A stretch of 64,000 bases of DNA. Source: Daejeonella oryzae DSM 19973 (GTDB lineage: Bacteria > Bacteroidota > Bacteroidia > Sphingobacteriales > Sphingobacteriaceae). Below, in pieces: positions 17,315 to 28,283 of this stretch. Position numbers and translations under genes: made by a program. Numbering within the stretch: position 1 is the first letter of the stretch; each line of letters starts with the position of its first letter. The notes beneath the pieces were generated by a model that searched no databases, had not been told where the DNA came from, and saw nothing but the letters and a program-made list of their open reading frames with translations. The stretch spans positions 310,001 to 374,000 of the forward strand of contig NZ_KE383964.1 in the NCBI RefSeq assembly GCF_000422945.1. Direction: 5' to 3'.

Positions 17315-18685
17315 ATGCAAGAAATTAAAAAATATGTAAGTGATAACCAGCAACGTTTCTTAGATGAATTATTTGAGTTGTTGCGTTACCCTTCAGTAAG
17401 CGCTGATCCTAAATATAAAGAGGACGTATTAAAAACAGCGGATTATGTTGCTGATAAATTAAAAGAAGCCGGAGCTGATCAGGTAGAAGTTTGCCAGACA
17501 GCCGGATATCCGATTATTTACGGAGAAAAAATTATAGATCCTGACAAGCCAACAGTTTTGGTTTACGGACATTACGATGTTCAGCCGCCGGATCCATTGG
17601 AATTATGGAAAACACCGCCTTTCGAACCAACCGTTCGCGACGGAAAAATTTATGCCCGCGGTGCATGCGATGATAAAGGTCAGTTCTATATGCATGTTAA
17701 GGCATTTGAACTGATGATGAGAACGAATACTCTGCCCTGCAATATCAAATTTATGATTGAAGGGGAAGAAGAAGTGGGATCTAATAATCTTGGGATCTTT
17801 GTAAAAGATAACAAAGAAAGATTAAAATCAGATGTGGTTTTAATTTCAGATACTTCTATGATCAGTCTGGATCACCCTTCCCTTGAAACAGGTCTGAGAG
17901 GTTTGTCTTACATTGAAGTTGAAGTAACCGGTCCGAACCGGGACCTGCACTCAGGTGTATATGGGGGTGCGGTTGCTAACCCTGCAACCATTCTGGCTAA
18001 ACTGATCGCCTCCTTGCATGACGAAAATAATCACATTCAAATTCCAGGATTTTATGATGATGTACTTGCTTTGAGCGAACAGGAACGTGAAGACCTGAAT
18101 AAAGCTCCATACGATGAAGAGGAATATAAAAAAGATCTCGGCGTTGATGAATTGTGGGGAGAAAAAGGATATACAACATTAGAGCGTACCGGAACCCGCC
18201 CAACTTTGGAAGTAAATGGAATTTGGGGAGGGTATATTGGAGAAGGTGCCAAAACTGTACTTCCATCAAAGGCCAATGCAAAAATTTCTATGCGTTTGGT
18301 TCCTAATCAGCAGTCTGAGAAAATCACAAAACTATTTACCGATCATTTTCAGAAAATTGCTCCCAAAAATGTAAAAGTTACAGTTACGCCCCATCATGGT
18401 GGGGAGCCTGTTGTAACACCTACAGACAGTATTGCTTACAAAGCTGCTCAAAAGGCTATTTTCGATTCATTTGGAAAAGAGCCAATTCCAACCCGAGGCG
18501 GTGGAAGTATTCCAATTGTAGCTTTATTTGAAAAGGAACTGGGAATTAAAACTGTATTAATGGGTTTTGGGCTTGATAGTGATAATCTTCACTCTCCAAA
18601 CGAAAAATATGATATTGCCAATTACTATAAGGGTATTGAGACAATCCCTTTATTTCATAAATATTTTGCCGAATTAAGTAAATAA
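17315..18685 (+). CDS. M20 family metallo-dipeptidase
   Basis: 456 aa from ATG 17315. CNDP/PepV-like di-zinc exopeptidase, probably cytoplasmic (no signal peptide). Metal ligands and catalytic residues lie in GHYDVQPP, ARGACDDKG, EGEEEVGS and the late HSPNEK; the lid dimerisation domain (about residues 200-350) is present. It should cleave small peptides, including dipeptides from protein or peptidoglycan turnover. It starts 83 nt after the small-peptide array, probably from its own promoter, and is followed at once by a terminator before the GH25 gene. Confidence 0.92.
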   Translation: MQEIKKYVSDNQQRFLDELFELLRYPSVSADPKYKEDVLKTADYVADKLKEAGADQVEVCQTAGYPIIYGEKIIDPDKPTVLVYGHYDVQPPDPLELWKTPPFEPTVRDGKIYARGACDDKGQFYMHVKAFELMMRTNTLPCNIKFMIEGEEEVGSNNLGIFVKDNKERLKSDVVLISDTSMISLDHPSLETGLRGLSYIEVEVTGPNRDLHSGVYGGAVANPATILAKLIASLHDENNHIQIPGFYDDVLALSEQEREDLNKAPYDEEEYKKDLGVDELWGEKGYTTLERTGTRPTLEVNGIWGGYIGEGAKTVLPSKANAKISMRLVPNQQSEKITKLFTDHFQKIAPKNVKVTVTPHHGGEPVVTPTDSIAYKAAQKAIFDSFGKEPIPTRGGGSIPIVALFEKELGIKTVLMGFGLDSDNLHSPNEKYDIANYYKGIETIPLFHKYFAELSK

Positions 18686-18696
18686 TTAAAATTATC

Positions 18697-18721
18697 CCTG
18701 CCGGTAATTCCGGCAGGTTTT
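18697..18721 (+). terminator. Terminator between the M20 and GH25 genes
   Basis: CCTGCCGG (18697-18704), loop TAATT, CCGGCAGG (18710-18717), then TTTTAT. It lies directly upstream of the GH25 start at 18724, so GH25 expression may depend on read-through or an internal promoter. Confidence 0.85.
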
Positions 18722-18723
18722 AT

Positions 18724-19575
18724 ATGCTGTTTCTGAAAAAGAAATCCGTAGAATCCCGAAAAAAAAGCAGAAGTAAAAAGAAACGGAATATCCGGTTTCC
18801 CCGTTGGCTGCTTATACTGCCTTTATTATTGTTAATTCCTTTCTATTACGGAACTATTTATTCAAAAGCAGTTGCTGCATATCAGTGGTTTTTTAAGCCA
18901 TTCTCAAGCAAAGATTATCCCCATTACGATTCTTACACTATCCGAATTCCACAGGGTTATCAGATCCATGGTATTGATGTAAGCTGGTATCAGGGTAAAA
19001 TAAACTGGGAAAATGTTTCCCGTATGGAAGATGATGGGATAAAAATTCATTTTTCATTTATAAAAGCATCAGAAGGAGTATTTATAGCAGATAGGCATTT
19101 CCAGCGAAACTGGAAAGAATCGGCCAAAGCAGGAATTATACGCGGAGCTTATCACTATTTCAAACCATCAAAATCTGGTTACTGGCAAGCAAGATTTTTT
19201 TTGCAAACCGTTAATTTTAAAAAAGGAGATTTGTTGCCTGTTGTGGATGTTGAAGAACGTGGTGCAAAATCAAGGCAGGAATTCCAGGCAAATCTAAAAG
19301 CTTACTTGGATGAAATTGAAAGGGAGTTAGGTGTAAAACCTATTATTTATTCAGGTTATAAGTTTTATGAGGATTATCTTTCTGGGGATTTTGATGAATA
19401 TCCATTGTGGGTAGCTCATTATTACCGGCCTAAATTAAAGAAGCTTTCGGGCGATGTGAATTTAAGATTCTGGCAGCATTCAGACAGGGGCCGCGTTGAT
19501 GGAATTCAACATCGGGTAGATATGAATGTTTTTAACGGTTCTGTTGAAGAATTAAGCCAAATGCTGATAAAGTAA
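18724..19575 (+). CDS. GH25 lysozyme-like muramidase, membrane-anchored
   Basis: 283 aa. A very basic N-terminus (residues 3-24) and one membrane helix (about 25-47) without a clear cleavage site suggest anchoring in the inner membrane with the enzyme in the periplasm. The GH25 barrel covers 75-280: GIDVSWYQG at the start, FIKASEG, GAYHYF and PVVDVEE, whose Asp and Glu are the catalytic residues. The reaction is cleavage of the MurNAc-GlcNAc beta-1,4 bond. Start ATG 18724 lies seven bases after the M20 terminator stem. Confidence 0.9.
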   Translation: MLFLKKKSVESRKKSRSKKKRNIRFPRWLLILPLLLLIPFYYGTIYSKAVAAYQWFFKPFSSKDYPHYDSYTIRIPQGYQIHGIDVSWYQGKINWENVSRMEDDGIKIHFSFIKASEGVFIADRHFQRNWKESAKAGIIRGAYHYFKPSKSGYWQARFFLQTVNFKKGDLLPVVDVEERGAKSRQEFQANLKAYLDEIERELGVKPIIYSGYKFYEDYLSGDFDEYPLWVAHYYRPKLKKLSGDVNLRFWQHSDRGRVDGIQHRVDMNVFNGSVEELSQMLIK

Positions 19576-19579
19576 AATG

Positions 19580-19615
19580 TTAAAATTGTCCTGATTAATA
19601 TCAGGAGCAATTTTA
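19580..19615. terminator. Bidirectional terminator between convergent genes
   Basis: TTAAAATTG+TCCTGAT (19580-19595) pairs with ATCAGGA+CAATTTTAA (19599-19615) with a single bulged G. A/T tails on both sides let it serve both the GH25 gene and the convergent epimerase gene. Confidence 0.8.
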
Positions 19616-19617
19616 AT

Positions 19618-20715
19618 TTATATGATCCATTTTTCGCAATCCTTCAGAAAATTTTCATCAGCATCTGCACCAATACCCGGCTTATCCGGCAAATCCAGAA
19701 AATAACCCTTGTATTCTACCCCGCCAATAACCGGATCAATAAGGTGACCGATCATGCAGGTATCCAAATCATAAAACTGAATGTTTGGACAGGCATACAC
19801 CAAATGCAATTTAGCACTTAAAGCAATCCGGCTTTCGAGCATTCCGCCCATCATACAGGGGATTCCGGCCTCAGTAGCAACCTGATGAATCTTTAATGCT
19901 TCTGCAATTCCTCCCGATTTGGAGAATTTGATATTGATATAATCGCATGAGCCGGAATTGATTTGTTTTCTGGCGTCGTGGTGATTAAAACAACTTTCAT
20001 CGGCCATAATTTTAACAGGAGATTTGCGGCGAAGCTCGGGTAATAAATCATCATGCCATGTGCGCATGGGTTGTTCGCAAAACTGGATATTCACGTCTTC
20101 CATTGCTTGTAAAGCTTGTAGCGCTTCCTCAAAAGTCCAGCCCTGATTGGCATCAATCCGAATTATTATTTCTGTACCAACCGCATTGCGGATGGCTTTA
20201 ATTCTGCTCACATCATCATGAACATTTTTACCAAGTTTAACCTTTAGCAAGCTGGCGCCATTTGCTTTAAATTTCAAAGCAGCTGCAACCATTTCGTTTA
20301 CACTTCCAATTCCAATGGTAATATCAGTTTCAACCGGTTTTTTTTCTCCGCCAAGATATTTGTAAAGCGGTTTATTCTCCGCTTTAGATGCAATATCATA
20401 CAAGGCCAGATCAAAGGCACTTTTAATAGTATGATTGTGAGAAGTAAAATTATCCAGATCTTTCATACGTGCTTTCATATCCAATGCGTCTTTTCCCTTC
20501 CAGATTGCGGCAAAATCACGTGCCATCGCCAGACAGGTTTCCTGGGTTTCGCCAACAATCATCGGAAACGCGGAACATTCTCCAACTCCGTAAATTCCTT
20601 CATCTGTATAAACCCTGATAAAAACATTTTGGGCAAAGTGCATGGTTCCGGTTGCAATTACAAATGGAATCATCGGAATACTAAATCTGTAAATCTCGGT
20701 GTGCGTTATCTTCAT
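19618..20715 (-). CDS. Dipeptide epimerase (enolase superfamily)
   Basis: 365 aa. Muconate-lactonising subgroup: KVK with K158/K160, metal ligands in DAN (188-190), E214 and D239, and a second catalytic Lys near 263-266. The barrel ends with FYDLDT, whose D316-x-D318 motif is the mark of dipeptide epimerases such as L-Ala-D/L-Glu epimerase, because it holds the dipeptide amino group. A role in recycling murein peptides fits the nearby GH25 and M20 genes. The exact dipeptide preference cannot be read; hydrophobic or cationic dipeptide epimerases have the same fold. Confidence 0.85.
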   Translation of the reverse strand: MKITHTEIYRFSIPMIPFVIATGTMHFAQNVFIRVYTDEGIYGVGECSAFPMIVGETQETCLAMARDFAAIWKGKDALDMKARMKDLDNFTSHNHTIKSAFDLALYDIASKAENKPLYKYLGGEKKPVETDITIGIGSVNEMVAAALKFKANGASLLKVKLGKNVHDDVSRIKAIRNAVGTEIIIRIDANQGWTFEEALQALQAMEDVNIQFCEQPMRTWHDDLLPELRRKSPVKIMADESCFNHHDARKQINSGSCDYINIKFSKSGGIAEALKIHQVATEAGIPCMMGGMLESRIALSAKLHLVYACPNIQFYDLDTCMIGHLIDPVIGGVEYKGYFLDLPDKPGIGADADENFLKDCEKWII

Positions 20716-20796
20716 AAAACGGTCAATTCGTTGAAATTTTAAATCTAAAAAAACTTTTAGACCTCACAACCTTTAACTTTACATAAACCTTTGATT

Positions 20797-22821
20797 ATGG
20801 CAAACAGACTGATACATGAAACTTCTCCCTATTTATTGCAGCATTCAAATAATCCGGTAGAATGGTTTCCCTGGGGCGATGAGGCTTTGGAGAAAGCTAA
20901 AGCTGAAAATAAGTTGATCCTCGTCAGCATTGGCTATTCTGCCTGTCATTGGTGCCATGTGATGGAACATGAAAGTTTTGAAGATGGCCAGGTTGCTGAA
21001 ATTATGAACCGTCATTTTGTATGCATTAAGATTGATAGGGAAGAGCGTCCGGATATTGACCAGATTTACATGAATGCGGTTCAATTGATGACCGAAAGAG
21101 GAGGCTGGCCCTTAAACTGTTTTTGTTTGCCGGATCAAAGACCAATATACGGCGGTACTTATTTTAAAAAGCCGGACTGGAGCAGCTTGCTGTTAAACCT
21201 AGCTAACTTCTGGAATGAAAAACCGGAAGAGGCAATTACTTATGCAGAAAGATTAACTGAAGGGGTTAGGCAAAGTGAGAAGCTGATTTTAGTAAAAGAT
21301 CTAACGGAGTTTTCTAAAAAAGATCTTGAAGAAATTATGGAACCTCTAAAAAGATCTTTTGATATATCTGAAGGTGGTTATAACCGTGCTCCCAAATTCC
21401 CGCTTCCCAATAACTGGCAGTTTTTAATCAGGTATGCTCATTTGATGAATGATGATGCAGCTCATGTAATCAGCCGGTTAACGCTTCAGAAAATGGCTTT
21501 CGGTGGAATTTATGATCAGTTAGGCGGTGGCTTTGCCAGATATTCGGTTGATGAAAAATGGCATGTTCCGCATTTTGAAAAAATGCTGTATGATAATGCT
21601 CAGCTAATTTCTTTGTATTCCGAAGCATTTCAATATTCTCCGCATGAACTTTTTAAAAATGTAGTTGATGAAACGATTGAGTTTGTAAAGAGAGAGTTAA
21701 CTTCCACCGAAGGCGGATTTTATTCCGCTTTAGATGCCGATAGTGAAGGGGTTGAAGGTAAGTTTTACACGTTTACAAAAGATGAACTTGATCTTATTCT
21801 GGAGGACGAATCTGAATTATTTTGTATTTACTATCATGTTACTGAAGATGGAAACTGGGAAGAGGAAAATACAAATATCTTACTTCGCAAATCGGAGGAC
21901 ACGGAGCTTGCAGAGAAATTAGGCATACCGGTGGAGGAATTGAAGGAAAAAATTGCTGTTTCCCGGGAAAAAGTTTTTAAGGCACGCTCCAAAAGAATTC
22001 GGCCGGGTTTAGATAATAAGATCCTGGCTGCATGGAACGGGATGATGCTGAAGGCTTTAACAGATGCTTTCAGAGTTTTTAATACTGCAGATTTTTTAGA
22101 TCTCGCTCTGCGGAATGCAGATTTTATTATTCAGAATTTATCTGACAATCAGCAGCTGAAACGGGTTTTTGACCCCCGAAAAAACAAAGTTAATCCCACT
22201 AGAGAAAATGCTTTTTTGGATGATTATGCATTTGTAATTGAAGCTTTAATCGGATTATATGAAGTCACCTTTGATGAAAAATGGCTCGAACATGCCAAAT
22301 CATATCTGGATTACAGCATTCAGAATTATTTTGATGAAGAAAGCGGGATGTTCTTTTATACTTCTGCTCGTGGAGAACAGTTAATAGCCCGCAAGCAAGA
22401 AATAATGGATAATGTAATTCCTGCTTCTAATTCGGTAATGGCACATAATCTTATAAAATTAGCTCGCTTTTACGATAACGAAACATATTACAGCAAGGCC
22501 ATTCAAATGCTCAGAAATGTTAAACCCCATATAAAAACGTATCCATCGGGATATTCAAACTGGGCATCCTTATTATTAAATGAAGTTTTTGGTGTATTTG
22601 AAATTGCAATAACCGGCAGCCATGCAGAATTAAGAAGAGCAGAATTAGAAAAACATTATATTCCCAATAAAATTGTTTTGGGCGGTAAATCAGGAAGTTT
22701 ACCTTTGCTCCAGGATAAATGGGTAAAAGAAACCAAGATTTTTGTTTGTGAAAACAGAACATGCAAATTACCCGTTAATACTACTGAAGAAGCAATTAAA
22801 CAAATTTTTAACCACAGTTAA
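20797..22821 (+). CDS. YyaL/SSP411-type thioredoxin-domain protein (DUF255)
   Basis: 674 aa from ATG 20797 (a TTG six bases upstream is less likely). N-terminal thioredoxin-like DUF255 domain with the CHWCHVM motif near residues 46-52, followed by an (alpha/alpha)6 barrel resembling N-acylglucosamine 2-epimerases and cellobiose epimerases. The family is widespread but poorly characterised; a redox or carbohydrate role has been proposed without clear proof. No signal peptide, so cytoplasmic. It is divergent from the epimerase gene. Confidence 0.88.
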   Translation: MANRLIHETSPYLLQHSNNPVEWFPWGDEALEKAKAENKLILVSIGYSACHWCHVMEHESFEDGQVAEIMNRHFVCIKIDREERPDIDQIYMNAVQLMTERGGWPLNCFCLPDQRPIYGGTYFKKPDWSSLLLNLANFWNEKPEEAITYAERLTEGVRQSEKLILVKDLTEFSKKDLEEIMEPLKRSFDISEGGYNRAPKFPLPNNWQFLIRYAHLMNDDAAHVISRLTLQKMAFGGIYDQLGGGFARYSVDEKWHVPHFEKMLYDNAQLISLYSEAFQYSPHELFKNVVDETIEFVKRELTSTEGGFYSALDADSEGVEGKFYTFTKDELDLILEDESELFCIYYHVTEDGNWEEENTNILLRKSEDTELAEKLGIPVEELKEKIAVSREKVFKARSKRIRPGLDNKILAAWNGMMLKALTDAFRVFNTADFLDLALRNADFIIQNLSDNQQLKRVFDPRKNKVNPTRENAFLDDYAFVIEALIGLYEVTFDEKWLEHAKSYLDYSIQNYFDEESGMFFYTSARGEQLIARKQEIMDNVIPASNSVMAHNLIKLARFYDNETYYSKAIQMLRNVKPHIKTYPSGYSNWASLLLNEVFGVFEIAITGSHAELRRAELEKHYIPNKIVLGGKSGSLPLLQDKWVKETKIFVCENRTCKLPVNTTEEAIKQIFNHS

Positions 22822-22871
22822 GCGTTACCGGATTTTAATATAAATCCTGCTTTAAACAACAAATTATCAAT

Positions 22872-23369
22872 ATGAATATTCAACCCAATAGCGTTGTTGC
22901 GCTAACTTATGATCTTTACACTAAAACGAATGGTGAAGAAGAATTTGTAGAACAGGCAAATGAAGAAAATCCATTGGTGTTTTTATATGGTGTAAGTATG
23001 ATGCTACCCAAATTTGAAGAGAATTTAACAGGTCTGGCTGCAGGTGACAGTTATGATTTTCATCTGATTGCCGCTGATGCCTATGGCGATAAGGATGAAA
23101 ATGCGGTTACTGATTTACCAATAGATATGTTTGGTGATATGGAAAAACCTCAGGTTGATTCTATTTTACCTTTACAGGATAATAATGGCAATCAGTTTAG
23201 TGCCCGCGTTACCGAAGTTTCTGAAACTGTTGTAACCGTAGATTTAAATCACCCTATGGCTGGACAAGATCTTCATTTTAAAGGTCTTATTCTTAGTGTT
23301 AGAGAAGCTACCGAAGATGAATTAGCTCATGGTCATGCTCACGGAGCTGATGGCCATGCTGCTCACTAA
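22872..23369 (+). CDS. SlyD-like FKBP peptidyl-prolyl isomerase
   Basis: 165 aa. FKBP fold with an inserted IF chaperone domain (about 70-125), as in SlyD: VALTYDLYTKTNGE, a segment around YGVSMMLPKFEENLTGL, and HPMAGQDLHFKG near the end of the fold. The last 15 residues are His-rich (HGHAHGADGHAAH), a typical SlyD metal-binding tail. It acts in the cytoplasm as a folding catalyst and possibly as a nickel or zinc buffer. It follows the YyaL-type gene by 50 nt and ends in a strong terminator. Confidence 0.9.
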   Translation: MNIQPNSVVALTYDLYTKTNGEEEFVEQANEENPLVFLYGVSMMLPKFEENLTGLAAGDSYDFHLIAADAYGDKDENAVTDLPIDMFGDMEKPQVDSILPLQDNNGNQFSARVTEVSETVVTVDLNHPMAGQDLHFKGLILSVREATEDELAHGHAHGADGHAAH

Positions 23370-23389
23370 GTTTCATTACATTTTTTAAA

Positions 23390-23424
23390 AAAGCGCCGGT
23401 CAATATTTTGTCCGGCGCTTTTTG
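23390..23424 (+). terminator. Terminator after the SlyD-like gene
   Basis: AAAGCGCCGG (23390-23399) pairs with CCGGCGCTTT (23412-23421), followed by TTTG. Confidence 0.88.
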
Positions 23425-23732
23425 TTTATAGCAATAGATACAAACCCAACTGAAGGCAATACAAATAGCTTGCGTGTGAAAACGAACGTCTGATTATAAA
23501 AAAATATTTAATGGCAACCATTACATTAAATGTTCGTAATTATTATAACAATTATCCACATACGTAAATCTGCAAGTATTAATTGCGGGTTATTTTTTGA
23601 AAATCCGTCGTAGTCTGAGAGCCCCTCGTTGTATCCTTTACCCTGTTTCAATTTTTGTTGAAGATTATTTAATAGTTAGCTGATTAGATTAACATCTGTA
23701 GTTCAACATATTAATTATTTAAATAATATCCT
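23425..23732. other. Gene-free stretch upstream of the sugar dehydrogenase gene
   Basis: About 300 nt, strongly AT-rich. I see no convincing open frame, tRNA, riboswitch or repeat. It presumably holds the promoter of the downstream lipoprotein gene, but no clean TAnnTTTG box stands out close to that start. Confidence 0.5.
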
Positions 23733-25154
23733 ATGAAAACGAAAGCCAAAACACCAGAACTCCTGATCAATGACGTGGTCTCTGACAGGAAATCCAAAAG
23801 CATAAGGTATGCTTTTGCATTTTTAATCGCTGTAATGTTCATCACAGGATGTGAAAAGTTTTCTGGCATTCCCTCAGACGGGCCATTGACTAATACGGCA
23901 TCCATCGGTCTGGAGTTGATAGCAGATAATTTAGTTTCACCATTATCTGCGGTACAAGCGCCCGACTCAAGTAATCGATTATTTATACTTGATCAGGTTG
24001 GTAAGGTATGGATTATAGGTGCAGATGGACAAAAGCTGGCCGAGCCTTTTGCGGATGTGAGTTCTAAGCTAATTTCTCTTTCTCCCCAATATGATGAAAG
24101 GGGATTGTTAAGCATTGCTTTCCATCCTGAATATAAGAATAATGGGAAATTCTATTTGTTTTATACAACTTCTCCCCGAGCTGGTGGACCTGCACCGGGG
24201 GTAAACTGGAATCATTTAAACAGAATTTCCGAATTTAAAGTTCTATCTGGAAATCCCAATAAAGCAGATATGGCATCTGAACGGGTGGTAATGGAAATTG
24301 ATCATCCGCAAGGAAATCATAATGGAGGTACGATTGCTTTTTGTGCTGATGGATATCTGTACATATCTGTTGGAGACGGCGGCAATGCGGATGATGTGGG
24401 AGCCGGACATGTACCTGATTGGTATGAAGTGAATGCCGGAGGAAACGGACAGGATATTCTGGCTAATCTCCAGGGCAATATTCTGCGGATAGACGTCAAC
24501 TGTGCTACAGGATATCTAATCCCAAAAAGTAATCCTTTTGTGGGTAAACCTGGATTGGATGAGATTTGGGCCTTTGGTTTTAGAAATCCCTACCGGTTTT
24601 CTTTCGATTTAGGAGGCAAGCATCAGCTTTATGCAGGTGATGCCGGACAAGGCTTATATGAAGAAATTGACATAGTTAGCAAGGGAGGAAATTATGGCTG
24701 GAACGTTAAAGAAGGTACGCATTGTTTTAATACCGATAATAATTCAGTAGTAAGACCTACGTGTCCGGATACAGATCCCGACGGTCGGAAATTAATAGAT
24801 CCCATAATAGAAGTAAATAATGTGGCAAATCCTAATGGGGGAATAGCGACAACAATTGTAGGAGGGAACGTATATCGGGGAAAAACCATTCCGCAATTTC
24901 AGGGAAAGTATATTTTCGGGATATTTTCTTCAGGATTTACTACCCCAAACGGAAAGATTTTTGTTTCAGAATCTGCATCTTCAGGCCTTTGGTCATATGA
25001 AGAAATAGTCCTTAAAGATTTCAGTAATAATTTAGGATTGTTTCTAAAAGGATTTGGTCAGGATTTGAAGGGAGAGATATATATAGTTGGATCTACCCAG
25101 CTGGGTCCTTCGGGTAACAGCGGTAAGGTTTATAAACTGGCCATGGTTGAATGA
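23733..25154 (+). CDS. PQQ-type glucose/sorbosone dehydrogenase-like lipoprotein
   Basis: 473 aa. A long basic N-region precedes the signal helix and a lipobox ending FITGC with Cys40, so this is an envelope lipoprotein. The mature part is a six-bladed beta-propeller of the soluble glucose/sorbosone dehydrogenase family: RGLLSIAFHP, the GGTIAF blade with SVGDGGNADD (metal and PQQ site), GFRNPYRFSFD and GNYGWNVKEG. It probably oxidises a sugar or other polyol in the periplasm; PQQ is not made by any gene in this window, and some members use it only when supplied from outside. Substrate unknown. Confidence 0.85.
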   Translation: MKTKAKTPELLINDVVSDRKSKSIRYAFAFLIAVMFITGCEKFSGIPSDGPLTNTASIGLELIADNLVSPLSAVQAPDSSNRLFILDQVGKVWIIGADGQKLAEPFADVSSKLISLSPQYDERGLLSIAFHPEYKNNGKFYLFYTTSPRAGGPAPGVNWNHLNRISEFKVLSGNPNKADMASERVVMEIDHPQGNHNGGTIAFCADGYLYISVGDGGNADDVGAGHVPDWYEVNAGGNGQDILANLQGNILRIDVNCATGYLIPKSNPFVGKPGLDEIWAFGFRNPYRFSFDLGGKHQLYAGDAGQGLYEEIDIVSKGGNYGWNVKEGTHCFNTDNNSVVRPTCPDTDPDGRKLIDPIIEVNNVANPNGGIATTIVGGNVYRGKTIPQFQGKYIFGIFSSGFTTPNGKIFVSESASSGLWSYEEIVLKDFSNNLGLFLKGFGQDLKGEIYIVGSTQLGPSGNSGKVYKLAMVE

Positions 25155-25319
25155 GTAAGGTTAACGTTTTAAAGAGTTAAAGGATTTTTTTGTTAACAAG
25201 GGTAAATATTCTGAAACCTTAAAATCTAGTCCGGATGAGGTTGTCAAAAAAAAATGAGATTTTGGAAAAGTTAGCTTCTGGGATTGTAATCTCAGCTTTT
25301 ATCCGAGTCGTCCTAAAAA

Positions 25320-25347
25320 AAAAGCCATCTTCAATAAGATGGCTTTT
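25320..25347. terminator. Bidirectional terminator, 12-bp perfect stem
   Basis: AAAAGCCATCTT (25320-25331), loop CAAT, AAGATGGCTTTT (25336-25347), with A and T tracts outside. It serves the convergent sugar dehydrogenase and ABC-F genes. The 160 nt before it hold nothing I recognise. Confidence 0.85.
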
Positions 25348-25366
25348 ATAAAATTATTTGCGTCTC

Positions 25367-27028
<1,662 letters not shown>

Positions 27029-27139
27029 TCAAGTACATATGAAAGCAATTTGAGGTTTTGACAATAAGGTAACTTATCAGAATTTGATAGTATGGCATGG
27101 CGGCCGGTTTATAAAATCTGAATATAGCCAGTTAGGGCT

Positions 27140-27712
27140 TTAAAAAGGCCATCGCTGCAGCATCCAGAAAGTGGCCTGAGCCAATACAGGAATTGAGATT
27201 AGATAATTGATTGTTTGCTTATTTACTTTTAGAAACGTTCTCAGTATCATTAAAAAGCTCATAATAAATAAGATAATTATAAATTGTCCGGCTTCTAATC
27301 CCAGATTAAATGGCAGCAGGGTATTCAGTACATTAAATTCCATTCCCATAAAAAGGTCTTTAAGCAATCTGGAAAAACCCATGCCGTGGATCAGACCAAA
27401 AACAAACGAAAATCCCATGCGGTAGGGATGCAGCTTCCTGAAAAATAAATTTTCCAGGCAAGTAAAAAAAATGGTAAATGCTATCAGAAATTCAACTAAT
27501 TCAGGGCTGACGAATATAAAATTTAAAACACTGAGCGCAAGCGTTAAAGAATGAGCAATTGTAAAAGATGTAATAATCCAAAGTATTGTCTTCCAGTCAT
27601 TTAATGAATATATGGCGCATATAGCCAATAGAAATAAAATATGATCATATCCCTGAAGATCCAGAATATGAAAAAAGCCCTGTTCCAGAAAAATATAAAA
27701 TTCGCTTAGCAT
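27140..27712 (-). CDS. HupE/UreJ-like membrane protein
   Basis: 190 aa, about six to seven membrane helices. It starts with GYDHILFLLA (20-29), then ITSFTIAHSLTL and VFGLIHGMGF, whose His residues are the metal-like motifs of the HupE/UreJ_2 family. Relatives are proposed nickel or cobalt permeases, but Bacteroidota copies often stand alone with no hydrogenase or urease, as here. Divergent from the GreA/B-like gene; the 143 nt back to the ABC-F start hold no gene. Confidence 0.82.
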   Translation of the reverse strand: MLSEFYIFLEQGFFHILDLQGYDHILFLLAICAIYSLNDWKTILWIITSFTIAHSLTLALSVLNFIFVSPELVEFLIAFTIFFTCLENLFFRKLHPYRMGFSFVFGLIHGMGFSRLLKDLFMGMEFNVLNTLLPFNLGLEAGQFIIILFIMSFLMILRTFLKVNKQTINYLISIPVLAQATFWMLQRWPF

Positions 27713-27796
27713 CCGCGGCGAAAATATAAAATCCCTTTGTTTATAAGCATAAATATCATTTTAGTAATCCTCTTTTTTAATTTGCTTCTTTGTACT

Positions 27797-28249
27797 ATGA
27801 ATCTGATAAAACTACAGCTTTACGAACTTTGCAATACATATATCAACGAACGGATTAAAACCGCAGAGAATGCGATTGAAGCTGCAAGAGAATCTGCTAA
27901 TGATGATACCAAAAGCAGTGCGGGAGATAAGTATGAAACGGGCAGAGAAATGATGCAGCAGGAGATTAACAGAAATACGCTGCAATTGCATGAAGCACGT
28001 AAGCTTCAGCAGATTCTACAATCTATAAATCCTGAACATTCTGCAGGTTTTATTCGTAACGGAAGCCTGGTCATTACAAACCATGGTAATTTTTATATCT
28101 CTATAAGTGCAGGCCACCTGGTGATAGACGGTACAGATTACTTTGCAGTATCGACGTCATCTCCGATAGGAGCGATTCTAATCAAATCTGGTTTGGGCGA
28201 CACATTTGATTTCAATGGTAAAAAATTTACTGTTCTTGATATTCTGTAA
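27797..28249 (+). CDS. GreA/GreB-like protein (often mislabelled 3-oxoacyl-ACP synthase)
   Basis: 150 aa from ATG 27797. Residues 1-75 are a helical hairpin with SAGDKYETGREMMQ, closely resembling the coiled-coil N-terminus of transcript-cleavage factors GreA/GreB; residues 80-150 resemble their FKBP-like C-domain (ASTSSPIGAIL-type segment, here VSTSSPIGAILIKSG). Database entries of this Bacteroidota family are commonly called 3-oxoacyl-ACP synthase, but no thiolase fold or catalytic Cys is present. It may bind RNA polymerase through the secondary channel, as Gre or Rnk-like factors do. Cytoplasmic. Confidence 0.75.
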   Translation: MNLIKLQLYELCNTYINERIKTAENAIEAARESANDDTKSSAGDKYETGREMMQQEINRNTLQLHEARKLQQILQSINPEHSAGFIRNGSLVITNHGNFYISISAGHLVIDGTDYFAVSTSSPIGAILIKSGLGDTFDFNGKKFTVLDIL

Positions 28250-28256
28250 ATAAAAA

Positions 28257-28277
28257 AACCGGCTGTTAGCCGGCTTG
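28257..28277. terminator. Terminator between convergent genes
   Basis: CCGGCT (28259-28264), loop GTT, AGCCGG (28268-28273), A tract before and TTGATTTTTTT after. It suits both the GreA/B-like gene and the convergent PPOX gene. Confidence 0.75.
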
Positions 28278-28283
28278 ATTTTT

